A DNA stretch of 58,564 nucleotides from an uncultured Nonlabens sp. (GTDB taxonomy: Bacteria > Bacteroidota > Bacteroidia > Flavobacteriales > Flavobacteriaceae): contig NZ_CANLXZ010000020.1 of assembly GCF_947495285.1 (NCBI RefSeq), forward strand, positions 1 through 58,564, in the 5' to 3' direction. The translations under genes were made by a program, and so were the position numbers. The notes beneath the pieces were generated by a model. The model made no database searches. It saw only the letters and a program-made list of their open reading frames with translations, and was not told where the DNA came from. Positions 24,905-34,415 of this stretch are shown here, piece by piece. The number at the start of each line of letters is the position of its first letter. Positions within the stretch are counted from its first letter, which is position 1.

Positions 24905-25780
24905 ATGGCCAATTTAAAGGAAATAAGAAACAGAATATCGTCAGTATCATCTACTATGCAGATTACCTCTGCAATGAAAATGGTGAGTGCGGCAAAGCTC
25001 AAAAAAGCACAAGATGCTATTACTGCTATGCGTCCTTATTCTGATAAGCTTACTGAAATTCTTCAAAGTCTTAGTGCGACTTTGGAAGGTGATGCAGGTA
25101 GCAAATTTGCAGAACAACGTGAGGTGAAAAAGGCGCTAGTAGTTGCTATTACTTCTAACCGTGGTCTTGCAGGTGCTTTTAACTCTAACATCATAAAAGA
25201 ACTGACTCGTTTAAATCAGGAAGAATTAAATGGTGTTGCAGTTTCTTATATGGCTATAGGAAAAAAAGCAAATGATTTTGTAAGTAAAGCATCTCCTGTT
25301 CAATCTAATAAAAGTGATTTATTTGATAACATATCTTATGATAATGTTGCCGTAATCGCTGAAGAGTTGATGGACCTATTTGTTACTGGTGAGTTTGATA
25401 AAATCGTTATAGTTTATAATAGTTTTAAAAATGCTGCTACTCAAATAGTCAGAACTGAAGATTTCTTACCTCTTAAGCCAGTAGCTAAAGATGAAGAAGC
25501 TATTCAAGAGCAAAAAGAATTAGACTATATTTTTGAGCCTTCTAAGGAAGAAATCATTGAAGAGTTAATACCTAAGTCGTTAAAAATGCAATTGTACAAA
25601 GGAGTGCGTGATTCTTGGGCTAGTGAGCACGGTGCACGTATGACTGCTATGCACAAAGCAACTGATAATGCAACAGAATTGAGAGATCAATTAAAACTTA
25701 CTTATAACAAAGCGCGCCAGGCTGCCATTACTAACGAGATTCTTGAGATCGTAGGTGGTGCAGAAGCTTTGAATAATTAA
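24905..25780 (+). CDS. atpG: F0F1 ATP synthase subunit gamma
   Basis: A 291-residue central rotor shaft. The N-terminal coiled-coil (IRNRISSVSSTMQITSAMKMVSAAKLKKAQ) and C-terminal helix (SEHGARMTAMHKATDNA...NKARQAAITNEILEI) are both conserved. A Bacteroidetes-type charged insertion lies near 190-225. It is the last gene of the cluster and is followed by an intrinsic terminator. It is separated from atpA by the four-helix pseudogene. Confidence 0.96.
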   Translation: MANLKEIRNRISSVSSTMQITSAMKMVSAAKLKKAQDAITAMRPYSDKLTEILQSLSATLEGDAGSKFAEQREVKKALVVAITSNRGLAGAFNSNIIKELTRLNQEELNGVAVSYMAIGKKANDFVSKASPVQSNKSDLFDNISYDNVAVIAEELMDLFVTGEFDKIVIVYNSFKNAATQIVRTEDFLPLKPVAKDEEAIQEQKELDYIFEPSKEEIIEELIPKSLKMQLYKGVRDSWASEHGARMTAMHKATDNATELRDQLKLTYNKARQAAITNEILEIVGGAEALNN

Positions 25781-25831
25781 TCAACTATTTCCGCGAAGGC
25801 AGAAATCTTTATAAATTCATCAAGATTATAT

Positions 25832-25864
25832 AAAACCCTTTCAGTATTTCTGAAAGGGTTTTTT
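25832..25864 (+). terminator. Rho-independent terminator of the atp operon
   Basis: AAAACCCTTTCAG and CTGAAAGGGTTTT form the stem with a short loop and a T tail, 52 bp after atpG. Confidence 0.92.
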
Positions 25865-25957
25865 GATGCTTAATAACTCGAGTTCTAAATTTCATAAAAT
25901 TTTCATGTAACATTTTGATGATTTTGTATCTAAAGGATAATCATTAAAATTTTAATC

Positions 25958-26800
25958 ATGAAATTATTAATTAAACTATCATTAGTCACTCTTTTATTAC
26001 TTGTTCAACAAGTTAGTGCTCAATTAGTGAGTATAAGCCCTACCGTTACTGGTAGTGGTAATCCAGTACTGTTTCTTCCAGGTTTTGCAAGTAATGCAAG
26101 TGTATGGGACGTAACAGTAAATCAATTTTCTAAAACAAATCAATGTCATGTCATTGATTATGCCGGATTTGGAAAAGTAGATCCTATAGAATTCCCTTGG
26201 TTAACGACTATTTTAGAAGACCTCAAAACGTATATAAAAACCTTAGATAATCCTAATCTTGTTATTGTAGGTCACAGCATGGGCGGCACAATAGCTACAT
26301 GGCTCGCCTCGCAGTCAGATGTAAAAATCAAAGAAATTATCATAGTAGATGGGTTGTCATGTACTGGAGCTTTAATGTTTCCTAATTTCGCACCAGAGAG
26401 CATGATCTATGACAGTCCTCATAATCAAAACATGCTGACTATGTACGATACTGCCTTTGAGCAAATGGCTATAGGAATGGCACAAGGAATGGTTGCCTCC
26501 TCTTTACACCAGCTTCAAATTAAGGAGAGTATACTCAACTGTGATCGCAAAACTTATGTATATGGTTTTACAGATTATTTAAAACTAGATGTCAGACCTC
26601 TATTAAACAAGATTACTGTACCAGTCACTATTCTTGGAGCTGGTAAACTATATGGGGTAGAAGGAGCTACTCAAACTTATAAAAATCAATATAAAAATCT
26701 AAGCAGTTATAATTTAATTGTTAATAAGGATGCGATGCACTTCATAATGTTAGATGCTCCTATCTGGTTTCAAAAGCAACTCCAACTTATATTAGTCTAA
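25958..26800 (+). CDS. Secreted alpha/beta hydrolase
   Basis: A 280-residue alpha/beta-fold hydrolase with a signal peptide (LLLLVQQVSAQ). The oxyanion region is FLPGFAS, the nucleophile elbow is GHSMGG (Ser about 107), and the catalytic His is near DAMHFIM (about 267). The substrate is unknown; the fold fits an esterase or lactonase. Its stop codon overlaps the start of the ECF sigma gene (TAATG), so the hydrolase is translationally coupled to it and may be its regulatory target or partner. Confidence 0.88.
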   Translation: MKLLIKLSLVTLLLLVQQVSAQLVSISPTVTGSGNPVLFLPGFASNASVWDVTVNQFSKTNQCHVIDYAGFGKVDPIEFPWLTTILEDLKTYIKTLDNPNLVIVGHSMGGTIATWLASQSDVKIKEIIIVDGLSCTGALMFPNFAPESMIYDSPHNQNMLTMYDTAFEQMAIGMAQGMVASSLHQLQIKESILNCDRKTYVYGFTDYLKLDVRPLLNKITVPVTILGAGKLYGVEGATQTYKNQYKNLSSYNLIVNKDAMHFIMLDAPIWFQKQLQLILV

Positions 26801-27300
26801 TGAATAAATATTCTAAAATAGATTTTGAAAAACTCTACAGAGAGCAGTATAATAAAGTACTACGGCTATGCATGGGATATGTGCAAGGCGACGAGCATCT
26901 AGCAAAGGATTTGCTGCAAGAGGTTTTTATCAAAGTATGGCAGCATTGGGATAATTTTAAAGGTGGTTCACAAAGATCTACCTGGCTATATCGCATAACA
27001 GTAAATACCTGTTTACAACAATTACGTACGGACCAGAAATATATTAAAACCTCTATAGAAATATTAGATAAAGATACTTCTGTTTCTGAGTCCATAGATA
27101 AAGAACAACAGTTTAAAAGCCTTTATTCTTGTATTTATCAATTATCAAAAGAAAATCAATCGATTATTTTACTAGAGTTAGAAGGAATCCCACAGAAAGA
27201 AATTGCCCTAATCATAGGAATAGAACATAATGCTCTTAGGACACGGTTAAATCGTATAAAATCAACATTAACTAAATGTGTAAACAATGAAAACATTTGA
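26800..27300 (+). CDS. ECF-type RNA polymerase sigma factor
   Basis: A 166-residue sigma factor. Region 2 (residues 5-75) shows the core-binding and -10 recognition patterns (DLLQEVFIKVWQHWDNFKG, STWLYRITVNTCLQQLR). Region 4 (105-155) has a helix-turn-helix (LELEGIPQKEIALIIGIEHNALRTRLNRIK). It overlaps both neighbours, by 1 bp upstream and 14 bp downstream. The tight coupling to the downstream membrane protein is typical of a sigma/anti-sigma pair, though that protein does not look like a FecR family member. Confidence 0.93.
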   Translation: MNKYSKIDFEKLYREQYNKVLRLCMGYVQGDEHLAKDLLQEVFIKVWQHWDNFKGGSQRSTWLYRITVNTCLQQLRTDQKYIKTSIEILDKDTSVSESIDKEQQFKSLYSCIYQLSKENQSIILLELEGIPQKEIALIIGIEHNALRTRLNRIKSTLTKCVNNENI

Positions 27301-27853
27301 AGAAATACAAAACTCGTGGTCACAGAATAAAGAACCCATAGATGAGGCTCTTTTATTAGCTATATCTAATCGTGTAAATCGCTTAAAAAACAAAAATAGA
27401 ATCACTACTGCCGTTTTGATAGCTACAGCTGCTCTTCTTGTCACTTGCCTTATTAGAGTAGATTATACAGCGCCTGTGAGCTTTTATGTGGGTTTATTTT
27501 TAATGATAGGATCAGTAGGTTATCGAGTGATCGTCGAGATTATCTTTACTCAAAAATTATCTAAAATAGCACTAGATAATTCTTATTACAATTATAAGAG
27601 CGCAATAGAGAAATACTACTGCTCTAGGTTAGTATTACACAAAGTATGGACTCCTATCATTCTTGTTATTTATTGGACAGGGTTTGTCATCCTTATACCT
27701 ACTTTTAAAGAGAATTTAACTCATTTTTGGTTCAATTACACTTGCATATCTAGTGTTCCCATTGCGATAGGGATGCTGTTCTTTATTAGATATCATATCA
27801 AAAAAGAACATCTTATTCTTAATAAATTATATGAAGAGACTTCCATTTCATAG
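27287..27853 (+). CDS. Membrane protein, probable anti-sigma partner
   Basis: A 188-residue protein with a cytosolic helical N-terminus of about 38 residues and four transmembrane segments (about 40-58, 64-86, 118-138, 148-168). It overlaps the sigma gene by 14 bp. The N-terminal segment (FEEIQNSWSQNKEPIDEALLLAI) could bind the sigma factor, as in other small membrane anti-sigma proteins of Bacteroidetes. No known domain is evident, so the role is inferred from context. Confidence 0.65.
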   Translation: MKTFEEIQNSWSQNKEPIDEALLLAISNRVNRLKNKNRITTAVLIATAALLVTCLIRVDYTAPVSFYVGLFLMIGSVGYRVIVEIIFTQKLSKIALDNSYYNYKSAIEKYYCSRLVLHKVWTPIILVIYWTGFVILIPTFKENLTHFWFNYTCISSVPIAIGMLFFIRYHIKKEHLILNKLYEETSIS

Positions 27854-27882
27854 GTGTGAATGTAGTGTATAGTTGATAATAG

Positions 27883-27904
27883 TTCCGCTTTCGCGAAAGC
27901 GGAA
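27883..27904. repeat. Palindrome copy between convergent genes
   Basis: A 22-bp perfect palindrome, extended to 24 bp by a flanking G/C pair. It sits in the 69-bp gap between two convergent genes, where it could serve as a bidirectional terminator, although it lacks a T-run. Confidence 0.95.
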
Positions 27905-27922
27905 CCATCAACTAATATTTCC

Positions 27923-29641
27923 CTACCCTTCTGGCTGTGCACGCCATTTTAAGATATTCTTACAGTAGAAGAATATGAATAATACTCCAGCCGCAAATAA
28001 AGCATAACTCCAGTAAATGTCTAAATAGTCCATGATAGTAATACATTGATCATAAGTATGATAGTTACACCAGTCGTTTTGATGTGTATCGATGATAGCT
28101 AATATCAATAAAACATAAGGAACGAACCCTACTATGCTAATGTTTATAAAAATAGAACCTACTAGTTTATTTACTTTAGAGAGTCCTAGAAGAGCTACTG
28201 CAAGTATTAATGTGCCTAATATTAGGGTGAAGTACATAACAAAATACTGTGTCATCGAGCTGTAATCAATTACAAAACCTAAAAATGCTGCTATCAGACC
28301 TATTAAGATCATGAGTAATACACTAGCTACTATAGAAATTAATAAAGATTTTAAACTAGTAGTTCTGAAAATAAAGACAATACACGAAAAGAAAAATGCC
28401 ATCCATAAAAAGATATGTATGGTACCTTCAAATATGTTAGTCGTTTTAATCTCATCTATGTTTTTGAAAGACTGCTTTAAAGAATTACTATCCAAGTAAT
28501 ACGTGTGAGACTTCAAAGATTTTTCATGAAGAACAAATTCATTATCTTCTGTATAAGAAATTCTAGGAGTGTAAGGATAGGAATTTTGATTAATTATTTT
28601 CTTAACCTCATAAGGGCTTTCTGTATAAGCGATTTCTAGCCAGGACTCGGTCGTTAAATTATGCGATAGGCTATAATCACCTGCCAGTTCTATAAAATCA
28701 CCCAGTAATTTATTATAGCTTTCCTTATTTTGTAGACTTATAAAAGCCTGGTGGTTTTCTATGAAGTCTTTTTGCTTCTTTGTAATCTTAGTAAATGGAT
28801 TATAATCATTCCTATATTTATAATCATAAGAACTGTACTCACCTTCTTCATTATTATAAAAAAGCTTATTGTAATTATAATAACTAGGAGCGCTAGTTTT
28901 TAAATACAGATTTACATCTATGACTTCATCCTTAAAATAAAAGATTTTTTTATCCTCTATAGTTTCATTTAGTATATTGCCAGTAACGTCATTAGGGTCA
29001 ACAGATTTATCAAATGGATAAGTCTGTTTTCTTATACTATAGAACTGATAATAATTATCTTTAAAGTTAAAATAAGGTTGGTCCATTTCTACTCTACTTT
29101 GTGCGGTAACACAGTATAACTTATCAAAAGGACTAGGATTTCTTAATTGGTCTAATTCATAATTAGATAGATCGTGAGTAAAAAAAGGTGCTGTAGCATT
29201 AGCCAGTGCTATATCCTTTTCCATGCGTACATCATTATACGTTAATGTGACATAGGTTTGCATACCTAGAGTATAAGAATAGTAAAAAGTAGTTGCAGCT
29301 ATAAAAATAATAAAATAGCTGGCATACTGTTTAAATAGTTTAATCCTGCTATTGGGATAGAAATTCTTAACAGCATTATTTCTAAATAATGAAATGAGCC
29401 ATAATACGAGTAGCAATATACTTACCATTACAGAGATAAGAATAACCCCATTATTAAAAAAGTTTTCTATCGCGCTATACCTTTGTAGAGACTCTGGATT
29501 CATGAGCGCCACACAACCCATTAAATAGAATAAGAAGTGTAAAATAAGAGAAACGGCTAGCATCCATACTATCTTAGTATTCCATAGCGAGGGATGATTT
29601 TCTAAAAGCGCTTGGTTTTTTGCGGTTATAAATTTTTTCAT
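27923..29641 (-). CDS. Large membrane protein paired with an ABC ATPase
   Basis: A 572-residue inner-membrane protein. Three hydrophobic segments lie at residues 27-135, then a roughly 270-residue soluble domain rich in Tyr/Asn/Asp (about 140-410), then six hydrophobic segments to the end. This resembles ABC permeases with a large extracytoplasmic domain between the first helices and the core. It starts 12 bp after the ABC ATPase and is surely co-expressed. The family is not recognised; an ABC-2-type export function is inferred. Confidence 0.7.
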   Translation of the reverse strand: MKKFITAKNQALLENHPSLWNTKIVWMLAVSLILHFLFYLMGCVALMNPESLQRYSAIENFFNNGVILISVMVSILLLVLWLISLFRNNAVKNFYPNSRIKLFKQYASYFIIFIAATTFYYSYTLGMQTYVTLTYNDVRMEKDIALANATAPFFTHDLSNYELDQLRNPSPFDKLYCVTAQSRVEMDQPYFNFKDNYYQFYSIRKQTYPFDKSVDPNDVTGNILNETIEDKKIFYFKDEVIDVNLYLKTSAPSYYNYNKLFYNNEEGEYSSYDYKYRNDYNPFTKITKKQKDFIENHQAFISLQNKESYNKLLGDFIELAGDYSLSHNLTTESWLEIAYTESPYEVKKIINQNSYPYTPRISYTEDNEFVLHEKSLKSHTYYLDSNSLKQSFKNIDEIKTTNIFEGTIHIFLWMAFFFSCIVFIFRTTSLKSLLISIVASVLLMILIGLIAAFLGFVIDYSSMTQYFVMYFTLILGTLILAVALLGLSKVNKLVGSIFINISIVGFVPYVLLILAIIDTHQNDWCNYHTYDQCITIMDYLDIYWSYALFAAGVLFIFFYCKNILKWRAQPEG

Positions 29642-29653
29642 GAATTGATTGTA

Positions 29654-30808
29654 TTAAGAAACAAAGAATCTTCTCGTAGAACTCGAGATGTTACGTAGGT
29701 AAGTAACATTAATTTGGGCAGCACCTAGAGCGTAGAGCACACGATAGAATTGTGTTTCTCCAGTAAAATAAGCCAGGTAAACACCACCGTTATAGACTAG
29801 CTTTTCAATAGGTAAATTTTCAAACGCTTTTTTAATCGCTTCTCTATCGCTGGTGCTATCTATTTCTATAATTAATTGATCGATAGCTGCACCATTACTA
29901 GTTGCGTCGTTATCTGTATACTGACCATTTTTAAGATAGATGACTTTATCAGATACTTTTTCTACCTCATACAACTGCTGTGAACTTAAAATTAAAGCAA
30001 TAGGATTCACTACCGAGTTGCATATAGATTTTAAATCTTCTAGAACTACCTGCTGCGCTAGTACATCTAGATTTGCTAGCGGCTCATCTAATAGCATGAC
30101 CTCTGGTTTGCGCAGTAACGTTCTAGCCAGTTCAAATCGCATTTTATAACCAGAAGAGAGTTCACTCCATTTAAGCTGTTTGTAATTCCATAGACCTAGT
30201 CTAGCAATCATCATGAGAACACGCGTCTCATTTTCCTCTGGAGCAACACCGTAATTAGAAAGAACAAATTTGAGATTATCCTTAAGACTACCGTACCAGG
30301 TTGCTGTGCGTTGCGGTATGTAAACTAATTTTGCACGCAGGTCATAGTCAGAGGTAATATTTTCCTTAAACCCATAGTTCAATGAACCACTCGTATTATT
30401 AAGCTCTCTAGCTAGAATGCGCAATAAAGTAGTTTTACCATTACCATTTTCTCCTACCAGACCATAAATATGTCCTTTTTTAATATCTATGGAAACCGGT
30501 CCTAAGTGAAAACTGTTTGTGCCATAGGTTTTAGTAATGTCACTAGCTGTAATTACAGGACCATGTGTAGATGCAGGTTCTACCTTTTTAGTTTGTAAAA
30601 GACTCAAAACCTCCATAGATCTAGAGATTAATCCGGTCTCATCATTTATATAATGTTCCTTCCAGTCGGTAAGAGCAATCATCTTTTTATAGATGTCCAT
30701 ATCTTGAGTGTCCATGGCACAATCCATAAGCTTGCGATAGCCTAGAACAGTATCCTTATTATCAAAGAAGCTCTTTACTTCTTGAAGTCTTTGGTGGTAT
30801 AATGACAT
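29654..30808 (-). CDS. ABC transporter ATP-binding protein with helical N-extension
   Basis: A 384-residue protein. An unusual helical N-terminal segment of about 85 residues precedes a standard ABC domain with Walker A GENGNGKTT (119-127), signature LSSGYKMRF (departing from LSGGQ) and Walker B EVMLLDEPLANLD. A further 70-residue C-terminal domain follows (about 310-384). The H-loop position reads SSQQLYE, so the usual histidine is replaced by Gln, which may slow ATP hydrolysis. It forms a two-gene unit with the membrane protein downstream. Confidence 0.85.
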   Translation of the reverse strand: MSLYHQRLQEVKSFFDNKDTVLGYRKLMDCAMDTQDMDIYKKMIALTDWKEHYINDETGLISRSMEVLSLLQTKKVEPASTHGPVITASDITKTYGTNSFHLGPVSIDIKKGHIYGLVGENGNGKTTLLRILARELNNTSGSLNYGFKENITSDYDLRAKLVYIPQRTATWYGSLKDNLKFVLSNYGVAPEENETRVLMMIARLGLWNYKQLKWSELSSGYKMRFELARTLLRKPEVMLLDEPLANLDVLAQQVVLEDLKSICNSVVNPIALILSSQQLYEVEKVSDKVIYLKNGQYTDNDATSNGAAIDQLIIEIDSTSDREAIKKAFENLPIEKLVYNGGVYLAYFTGETQFYRVLYALGAAQINVTYLRNISSSTRRFFVS

Positions 30809-30876
30809 ATTTCTGGTAGGTTTAATTATATCTAACGCAATTTAAGTAAGTTATGATATAATGTTTTTAAGATTTG

Positions 30877-30898
30877 TTCCGCTTTCGCGAAAGCGGAA
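30877..30898. repeat. Palindrome copy upstream of the ABC pair
   Basis: A 22-bp perfect palindrome between two minus-strand genes. Confidence 0.95.
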
Positions 30899-30900
30899 TC

Positions 30901-30927
30901 CAAAAAAAAAACAGAACTTCAATCCTG
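30901..30927 (-). terminator. Weak terminator of the acidic hypothetical gene
   Basis: On the minus strand a short stem CAGGA/TTCTG with a six-base loop is followed by ten T residues. The stem is short and includes a G-U pair. Confidence 0.5.
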
Positions 30928-30957
30928 CTTTTATAAATTTAAAATAAAATTTAAGTT

Positions 30958-31854
30958 CTAATAATTCCTCTCCACAAGTTCCATAAAACGGTCTGCATAA
31001 GCATCTTTTCCTTCCCAATTATTGTAATCTGGTTTTACCATAGTATTGATAAAACTGTAGGCATCGTTAAAAGTAGTCATGGTATTGAGCTGCGATATCA
31101 CGCGATTAAAATCTTGATCGCTGCCATTAAATAGGTGTTTAATAAAACCTAGACGATCATTCATACCAAATTTTAATCCTTTATGAAGCCTATCATTTAA
31201 TGAAAGTGGTTTCTCGTCTGCTTTGGCATCGTTAATTTTACGTTCAAAAACAGGTATAGTTTGAAAATCTGCAGTGATTTCTTCTAGATCATTTTTGGTA
31301 TATTTTCTAGGATCGTTAATTTCTATAGGAGGCAATTTTTCTTCTACAGTTTCCTTTTTTTCAAACTCAGGTATTTTGATCTCTGTAGGAACCGCATAAG
31401 GAGTCTTCTCGCCCGTTAGATCTATCTTTGCGCTAGTTTCTGGAACTTCATCTGGCATTTCTTCTACCATTTTACTTATGGTAGAAATTCCTGGTAGTTC
31501 CATTTCTTCTCTTGTATCCTCAACGGCGGGCATAAAAAGATCACTCAGGTCATTATTTTTAAAAGCCTCAGCAACATCCTCTTGGGTTTGTTCCATTACA
31601 TGATCTACCTCACTAGTAATACTGTTAACATTTCCCTTAGTTTCAGCATAAGCTTGAGAAAGCCTACGCTCTATTTCGGCATCTCCAGCGGTAGGTTCAA
31701 TACCAGCAAAGTGTTTTTCAATAAAGGAAAGAACCGTTAGCTTCTCATACAGTTCTTTTGCGATGACCTGTAATTCGTTAACATCTTCTTTATTTTTAAG
31801 TTGTAGGATGCGGTGTGCTAGGCTGGTAAGATCTGCTGCTATTTTCTTTTTCAT
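30958..31854 (-). CDS. Acidic conserved hypothetical protein
   Basis: A 298-residue cytoplasmic protein without signal or membrane segments. The N-terminal 70 residues are helical (AADLTSLAHRILQLKNKEDVNEL). The middle (80-210) is acidic and probably disordered (for example KIPEFEKKETVEEKLPPIEI). The C-terminal 85 residues are compact and basic-hydrophobic (LSLNDRLHKGLKFGMNDRLGFIKHLF). I recall similar proteins in Flavobacteriia but no assigned function. It is divergent from tdk. Confidence 0.7.
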   Translation of the reverse strand: MKKKIAADLTSLAHRILQLKNKEDVNELQVIAKELYEKLTVLSFIEKHFAGIEPTAGDAEIERRLSQAYAETKGNVNSITSEVDHVMEQTQEDVAEAFKNNDLSDLFMPAVEDTREEMELPGISTISKMVEEMPDEVPETSAKIDLTGEKTPYAVPTEIKIPEFEKKETVEEKLPPIEINDPRKYTKNDLEEITADFQTIPVFERKINDAKADEKPLSLNDRLHKGLKFGMNDRLGFIKHLFNGSDQDFNRVISQLNTMTTFNDAYSFINTMVKPDYNNWEGKDAYADRFMELVERNY

Positions 31855-31882
31855 AATGGGATTATTGCCGCTCGTTTATTTG

Positions 31883-31890
31883 TATTTTTG
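31883..31890 (+). promoter_or_regulatory. Putative -7 element upstream of tdk
   Basis: TATTTTTG matches TAnnTTTG, 52 bp before the tdk start. A TTG 15 bp further upstream is slightly too close for a standard -33 box. Confidence 0.4.
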
Positions 31891-31942
31891 AATTCTAGAA
31901 TGAGGAAAAAGCCCTCATTTATTAACGCATGTAAATTACAAA

Positions 31943-32569
31943 ATGTTTCTAGAAAATACCGTTAATCATGAAGAGCAATTCGGCTGGATCGAGGTAATTT
32001 GTGGATCCATGTTCTCTGGTAAGACAGAAGAGCTTATAAGACGTTTAAAAAGAGCGCAGTTTGCACAGCAAAAAGTAGAGATTTTTAAACCTGCCATAGA
32101 TGTGCGTTATGATGAGGAGATGGTGGTATCTCACGATTCTAACGAGATTCAAAGTACACCAGTTCCTGCAGCTGCAAATATTCCATTACTAGCAAACGAC
32201 TGTCAGGTAGTAGGAATAGATGAGGCTCAATTCTTTGATGATGAGATAGTAGCAGTGTGTAACGCACTGGCTAATCGTGGTATAAGAGTTATCGTTGCTG
32301 GACTAGATATGGACTTTAAAGGGAATCCATTCGGCCCTATGCCAGCTCTTATGGCAACAGCAGAGTATGTTACTAAAGTGCACGCAGTATGCACTAAAAC
32401 CGGTAACCTTGCTCAATATTCTCACCGCAAAACTGCAGACGAAGACGTGGTCATGATAGGTGAAAAACAAGAGTATGAACCCTTAAGTCGCGCAGCATAT
32501 TATAAAGCGATGATAGAAAGTAAGGTGAAGCAAAATGATGAAGATGAAGATCAATCACGTAAAAAATAA
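31943..32569 (+). CDS. tdk: Thymidine kinase
   Basis: A 208-residue type II thymidine kinase, which phosphorylates thymidine with ATP in pyrimidine salvage. The P-loop GSMFSGKT is at 21-28, and the DEAQFF motif (Walker B-like) and the lasso region are present. The first zinc-finger pair, usually CxxC, reads CTKT, so one ligand is Thr, and no second CxxC is visible near the C-terminus; a structural zinc is therefore unlikely. It forms an operon with alr (14 bp gap). Confidence 0.94.
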   Translation: MFLENTVNHEEQFGWIEVICGSMFSGKTEELIRRLKRAQFAQQKVEIFKPAIDVRYDEEMVVSHDSNEIQSTPVPAAANIPLLANDCQVVGIDEAQFFDDEIVAVCNALANRGIRVIVAGLDMDFKGNPFGPMPALMATAEYVTKVHAVCTKTGNLAQYSHRKTADEDVVMIGEKQEYEPLSRAAYYKAMIESKVKQNDEDEDQSRKK

Positions 32570-32583
32570 AAATTTATTATAAC

Positions 32584-33693
32584 ATGCAACCAAAAGGCAC
32601 GAGGCTAGAAGTGAATCTTAATGCCTTAGAGCATAATTTCCACTTTTTACGCAGCAAATTAGACCACGGCACAAAATTTATATCGGTCGTTAAGGCAAAC
32701 GCCTACGGTCATGGTATGGTAGAAGTGGCACAAAAATTACAAGAATTAGGTACAGATTATTTTGCCACTGCTTATGTAGAAGAAGCAGTAGAGTTAAGAA
32801 ATAATAATATAGTTACACCTATTTTAGTTTTGCATGCACAGCAACATAATTTAGAGATATGTATAGATCGCTGTCTAGAACCAGTTATTTATAGTGTAGA
32901 GATGCTGGATACTTTTACCGCTTTCGCGAAAGCAAAAAAACAACAAGCTTATCCCATACATATAGAATTCAATACAGGATTGAACCGTATAGGAATAGAT
33001 GCAGTAGATCTAGATAAAGTACTAGATAAAATAAAGTCATCTCCCGAAATAAAAATAAGAGGACTACAATCGCACCTCGCAGCTAGTGAAGATTTAAATG
33101 AAGAGGCGTTTACTAATAAACAAATTTTACTCTTTGAAAAACTAGCAGATAGAATGCAAGATGAACTAGGTTATGAGATTCTTAAACATGAATCAAATAC
33201 TAGTGGCATACTCAATTTTAAGAGGGCGCATTTTACTATGGTACGTTCTGGAATAGGTCTTTATGGTTTTGGTAATGATAAAAAATTTGATAAGCATTTA
33301 AAACCCATAGGTACTTTAATCTCTAACATCTCACAAATTAGAACCATAGAAGCTGGAGAAACGGTGAGTTACAACCGCATGTTTGTGGCAAAGGATCGCA
33401 CTACTTATGCAGTAGTAGCGATAGGTCATGGCGACGGTATTAACCGTATTTATGGTTATGGAAAATTAAAAATTCAAGTGAATGGACGTGCAGCACCTAC
33501 ATTAGGTATTATATGTATGGATATGTTAATGATAGATATTACTGGTATAGAAGCAACCGTAGGTGACGAGGTTATCATTTTTGATCCAGAAGTGCATACC
33601 TCTAGGCAAATGGCCGAAGATGCTGGTACCATATCATATGAATTACTTACCGGAATCCAGAAACGCGTAAAACGTATTTATCTAAGCAATTAA
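32584..33693 (+). CDS. alr: Alanine racemase
   Basis: A 369-residue PLP enzyme interconverting L- and D-alanine for peptidoglycan. The PLP lysine lies in VVKANAYGHG (Lys38 region), and the second catalytic Tyr is in the GETVSYNRMF segment. The N-terminal TIM barrel and C-terminal beta domain are both complete. A palindrome core (32920-32933) lies within the barrel and encodes AFAKA in a helix. Confidence 0.95.
   Translation: MQPKGTRLEVNLNALEHNFHFLRSKLDHGTKFISVVKANAYGHGMVEVAQKLQELGTDYFATAYVEEAVELRNNNIVTPILVLHAQQHNLEICIDRCLEPVIYSVEMLDTFTAFAKAKKQQAYPIHIEFNTGLNRIGIDAVDLDKVLDKIKSSPEIKIRGLQSHLAASEDLNEEAFTNKQILLFEKLADRMQDELGYEILKHESNTSGILNFKRAHFTMVRSGIGLYGFGNDKKFDKHLKPIGTLISNISQIRTIEAGETVSYNRMFVAKDRTTYAVVAIGHGDGINRIYGYGKLKIQVNGRAAPTLGIICMDMLMIDITGIEATVGDEVIIFDPEVHTSRQMAEDAGTISYELLTGIQKRVKRIYLSN
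32920..32933. repeat. Palindrome copy inside alr
   Basis: Exact GCTTTCGCGAAAGC in the frame for AFAKA. The outer flanks are not symmetric here. Confidence 0.95.
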
Positions 33694-33759
33694 TCGATGA
33701 TAGGTGTATAATATCTGACTTCTCTTCCTAGATCTATCTATTTTTTTTATCCTAAGTTT

Positions 33760-33789
33760 TTGTTAAGACAATTAAATAAATTACATTAG
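33760..33789 (+). promoter_or_regulatory. Putative promoter of mscL
   Basis: TTG (33760-33762), a 19-bp spacer and TACATTAG (33782-33789), one base from TAnnTTTG, in the layout of Bacteroidetes promoters; 30 bp before the start codon. Confidence 0.5.
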
Positions 33790-33819
33790 CCTTATAATTT
33801 TAACTAAATAATCAAAAAG

Positions 33820-34230
33820 ATGCTTAAAGAATTTAAAGATTTTATCATGACAGGTAATGTTGTGGACCTTGCCATAGCAGTTATACTTGCAGGTGCAGTT
33901 AGTGCGGTAGTAAAAGGATTTGTAAACTTAATCATGATGCCTATTATAGGTCATTTCTCTGGTGGAGTAGACTTCAAAGATATGAAGATAGTGCTAGCTG
34001 AGGCGATAGTAGGAGCAGATGGTGTAGTCACTAAACCAGAAAACGCTATTTTATATGGTGCATGGATAAACACTATTATCTCTTTAGTAATCGTAGGATT
34101 TGTACTTTTCTTAATCGTTAAAGCATATAATAAAGCAAGAAAACCTAAAGAAGCTCCAGCACCAGCAGGACCTTCAGCTGAAGAAAAATTACTTGCAGAG
34201 ATACGTGATGCTATCAAAACGCAAAAATAA
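33820..34230 (+). CDS. mscL: Large-conductance mechanosensitive channel
   Basis: A 136-residue channel that releases solutes at hypo-osmotic shock. The N-terminal amphipathic helix (LKEFKDFIMTGNVVDLAIAV), two transmembrane helices (about 18-45 and 70-100) and the C-terminal helical bundle segment (AEEKLLAEIRDAIK) are all in place. It is monocistronic with its own terminator. Confidence 0.95.
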   Translation: MLKEFKDFIMTGNVVDLAIAVILAGAVSAVVKGFVNLIMMPIIGHFSGGVDFKDMKIVLAEAIVGADGVVTKPENAILYGAWINTIISLVIVGFVLFLIVKAYNKARKPKEAPAPAGPSAEEKLLAEIRDAIKTQK

Positions 34231-34252
34231 TATAGGTTTTTAACCTACTATT

Positions 34253-34287
34253 AAACCGCCTTATTGTACGATAAGGCGGTTTTTTTG
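34253..34287 (+). terminator. Rho-independent terminator of mscL
   Basis: Stem ACCGCCTTAT/ATAAGGCGGT with a TGTACG loop and seven Ts. Confidence 0.93.
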
Positions 34288-34415
34288 TGCTTAATATATA
34301 GGTTATTGAGTCCTATTTGTTAAATATTAAACATTTTGTGCAAAATTGAAAATATTGAATAATTGTATGGTTAAGAAGGTCTGACTACATACTTTTACTC
34401 CCTAAATTTAAAATA

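Noticed and set aside
27287..27853. A FecR-type anti-sigma factor
   Set aside because: It has four membrane segments and no FecR domain, and no TonB receptor gene follows; only its overlap with the sigma gene supports an anti-sigma role.
27883..27904. Reading all palindrome copies as transcription terminators
   Set aside because: They lack T-runs, one lies within a presumed operon (14751) and five lie inside coding sequences, so termination cannot be the general function.
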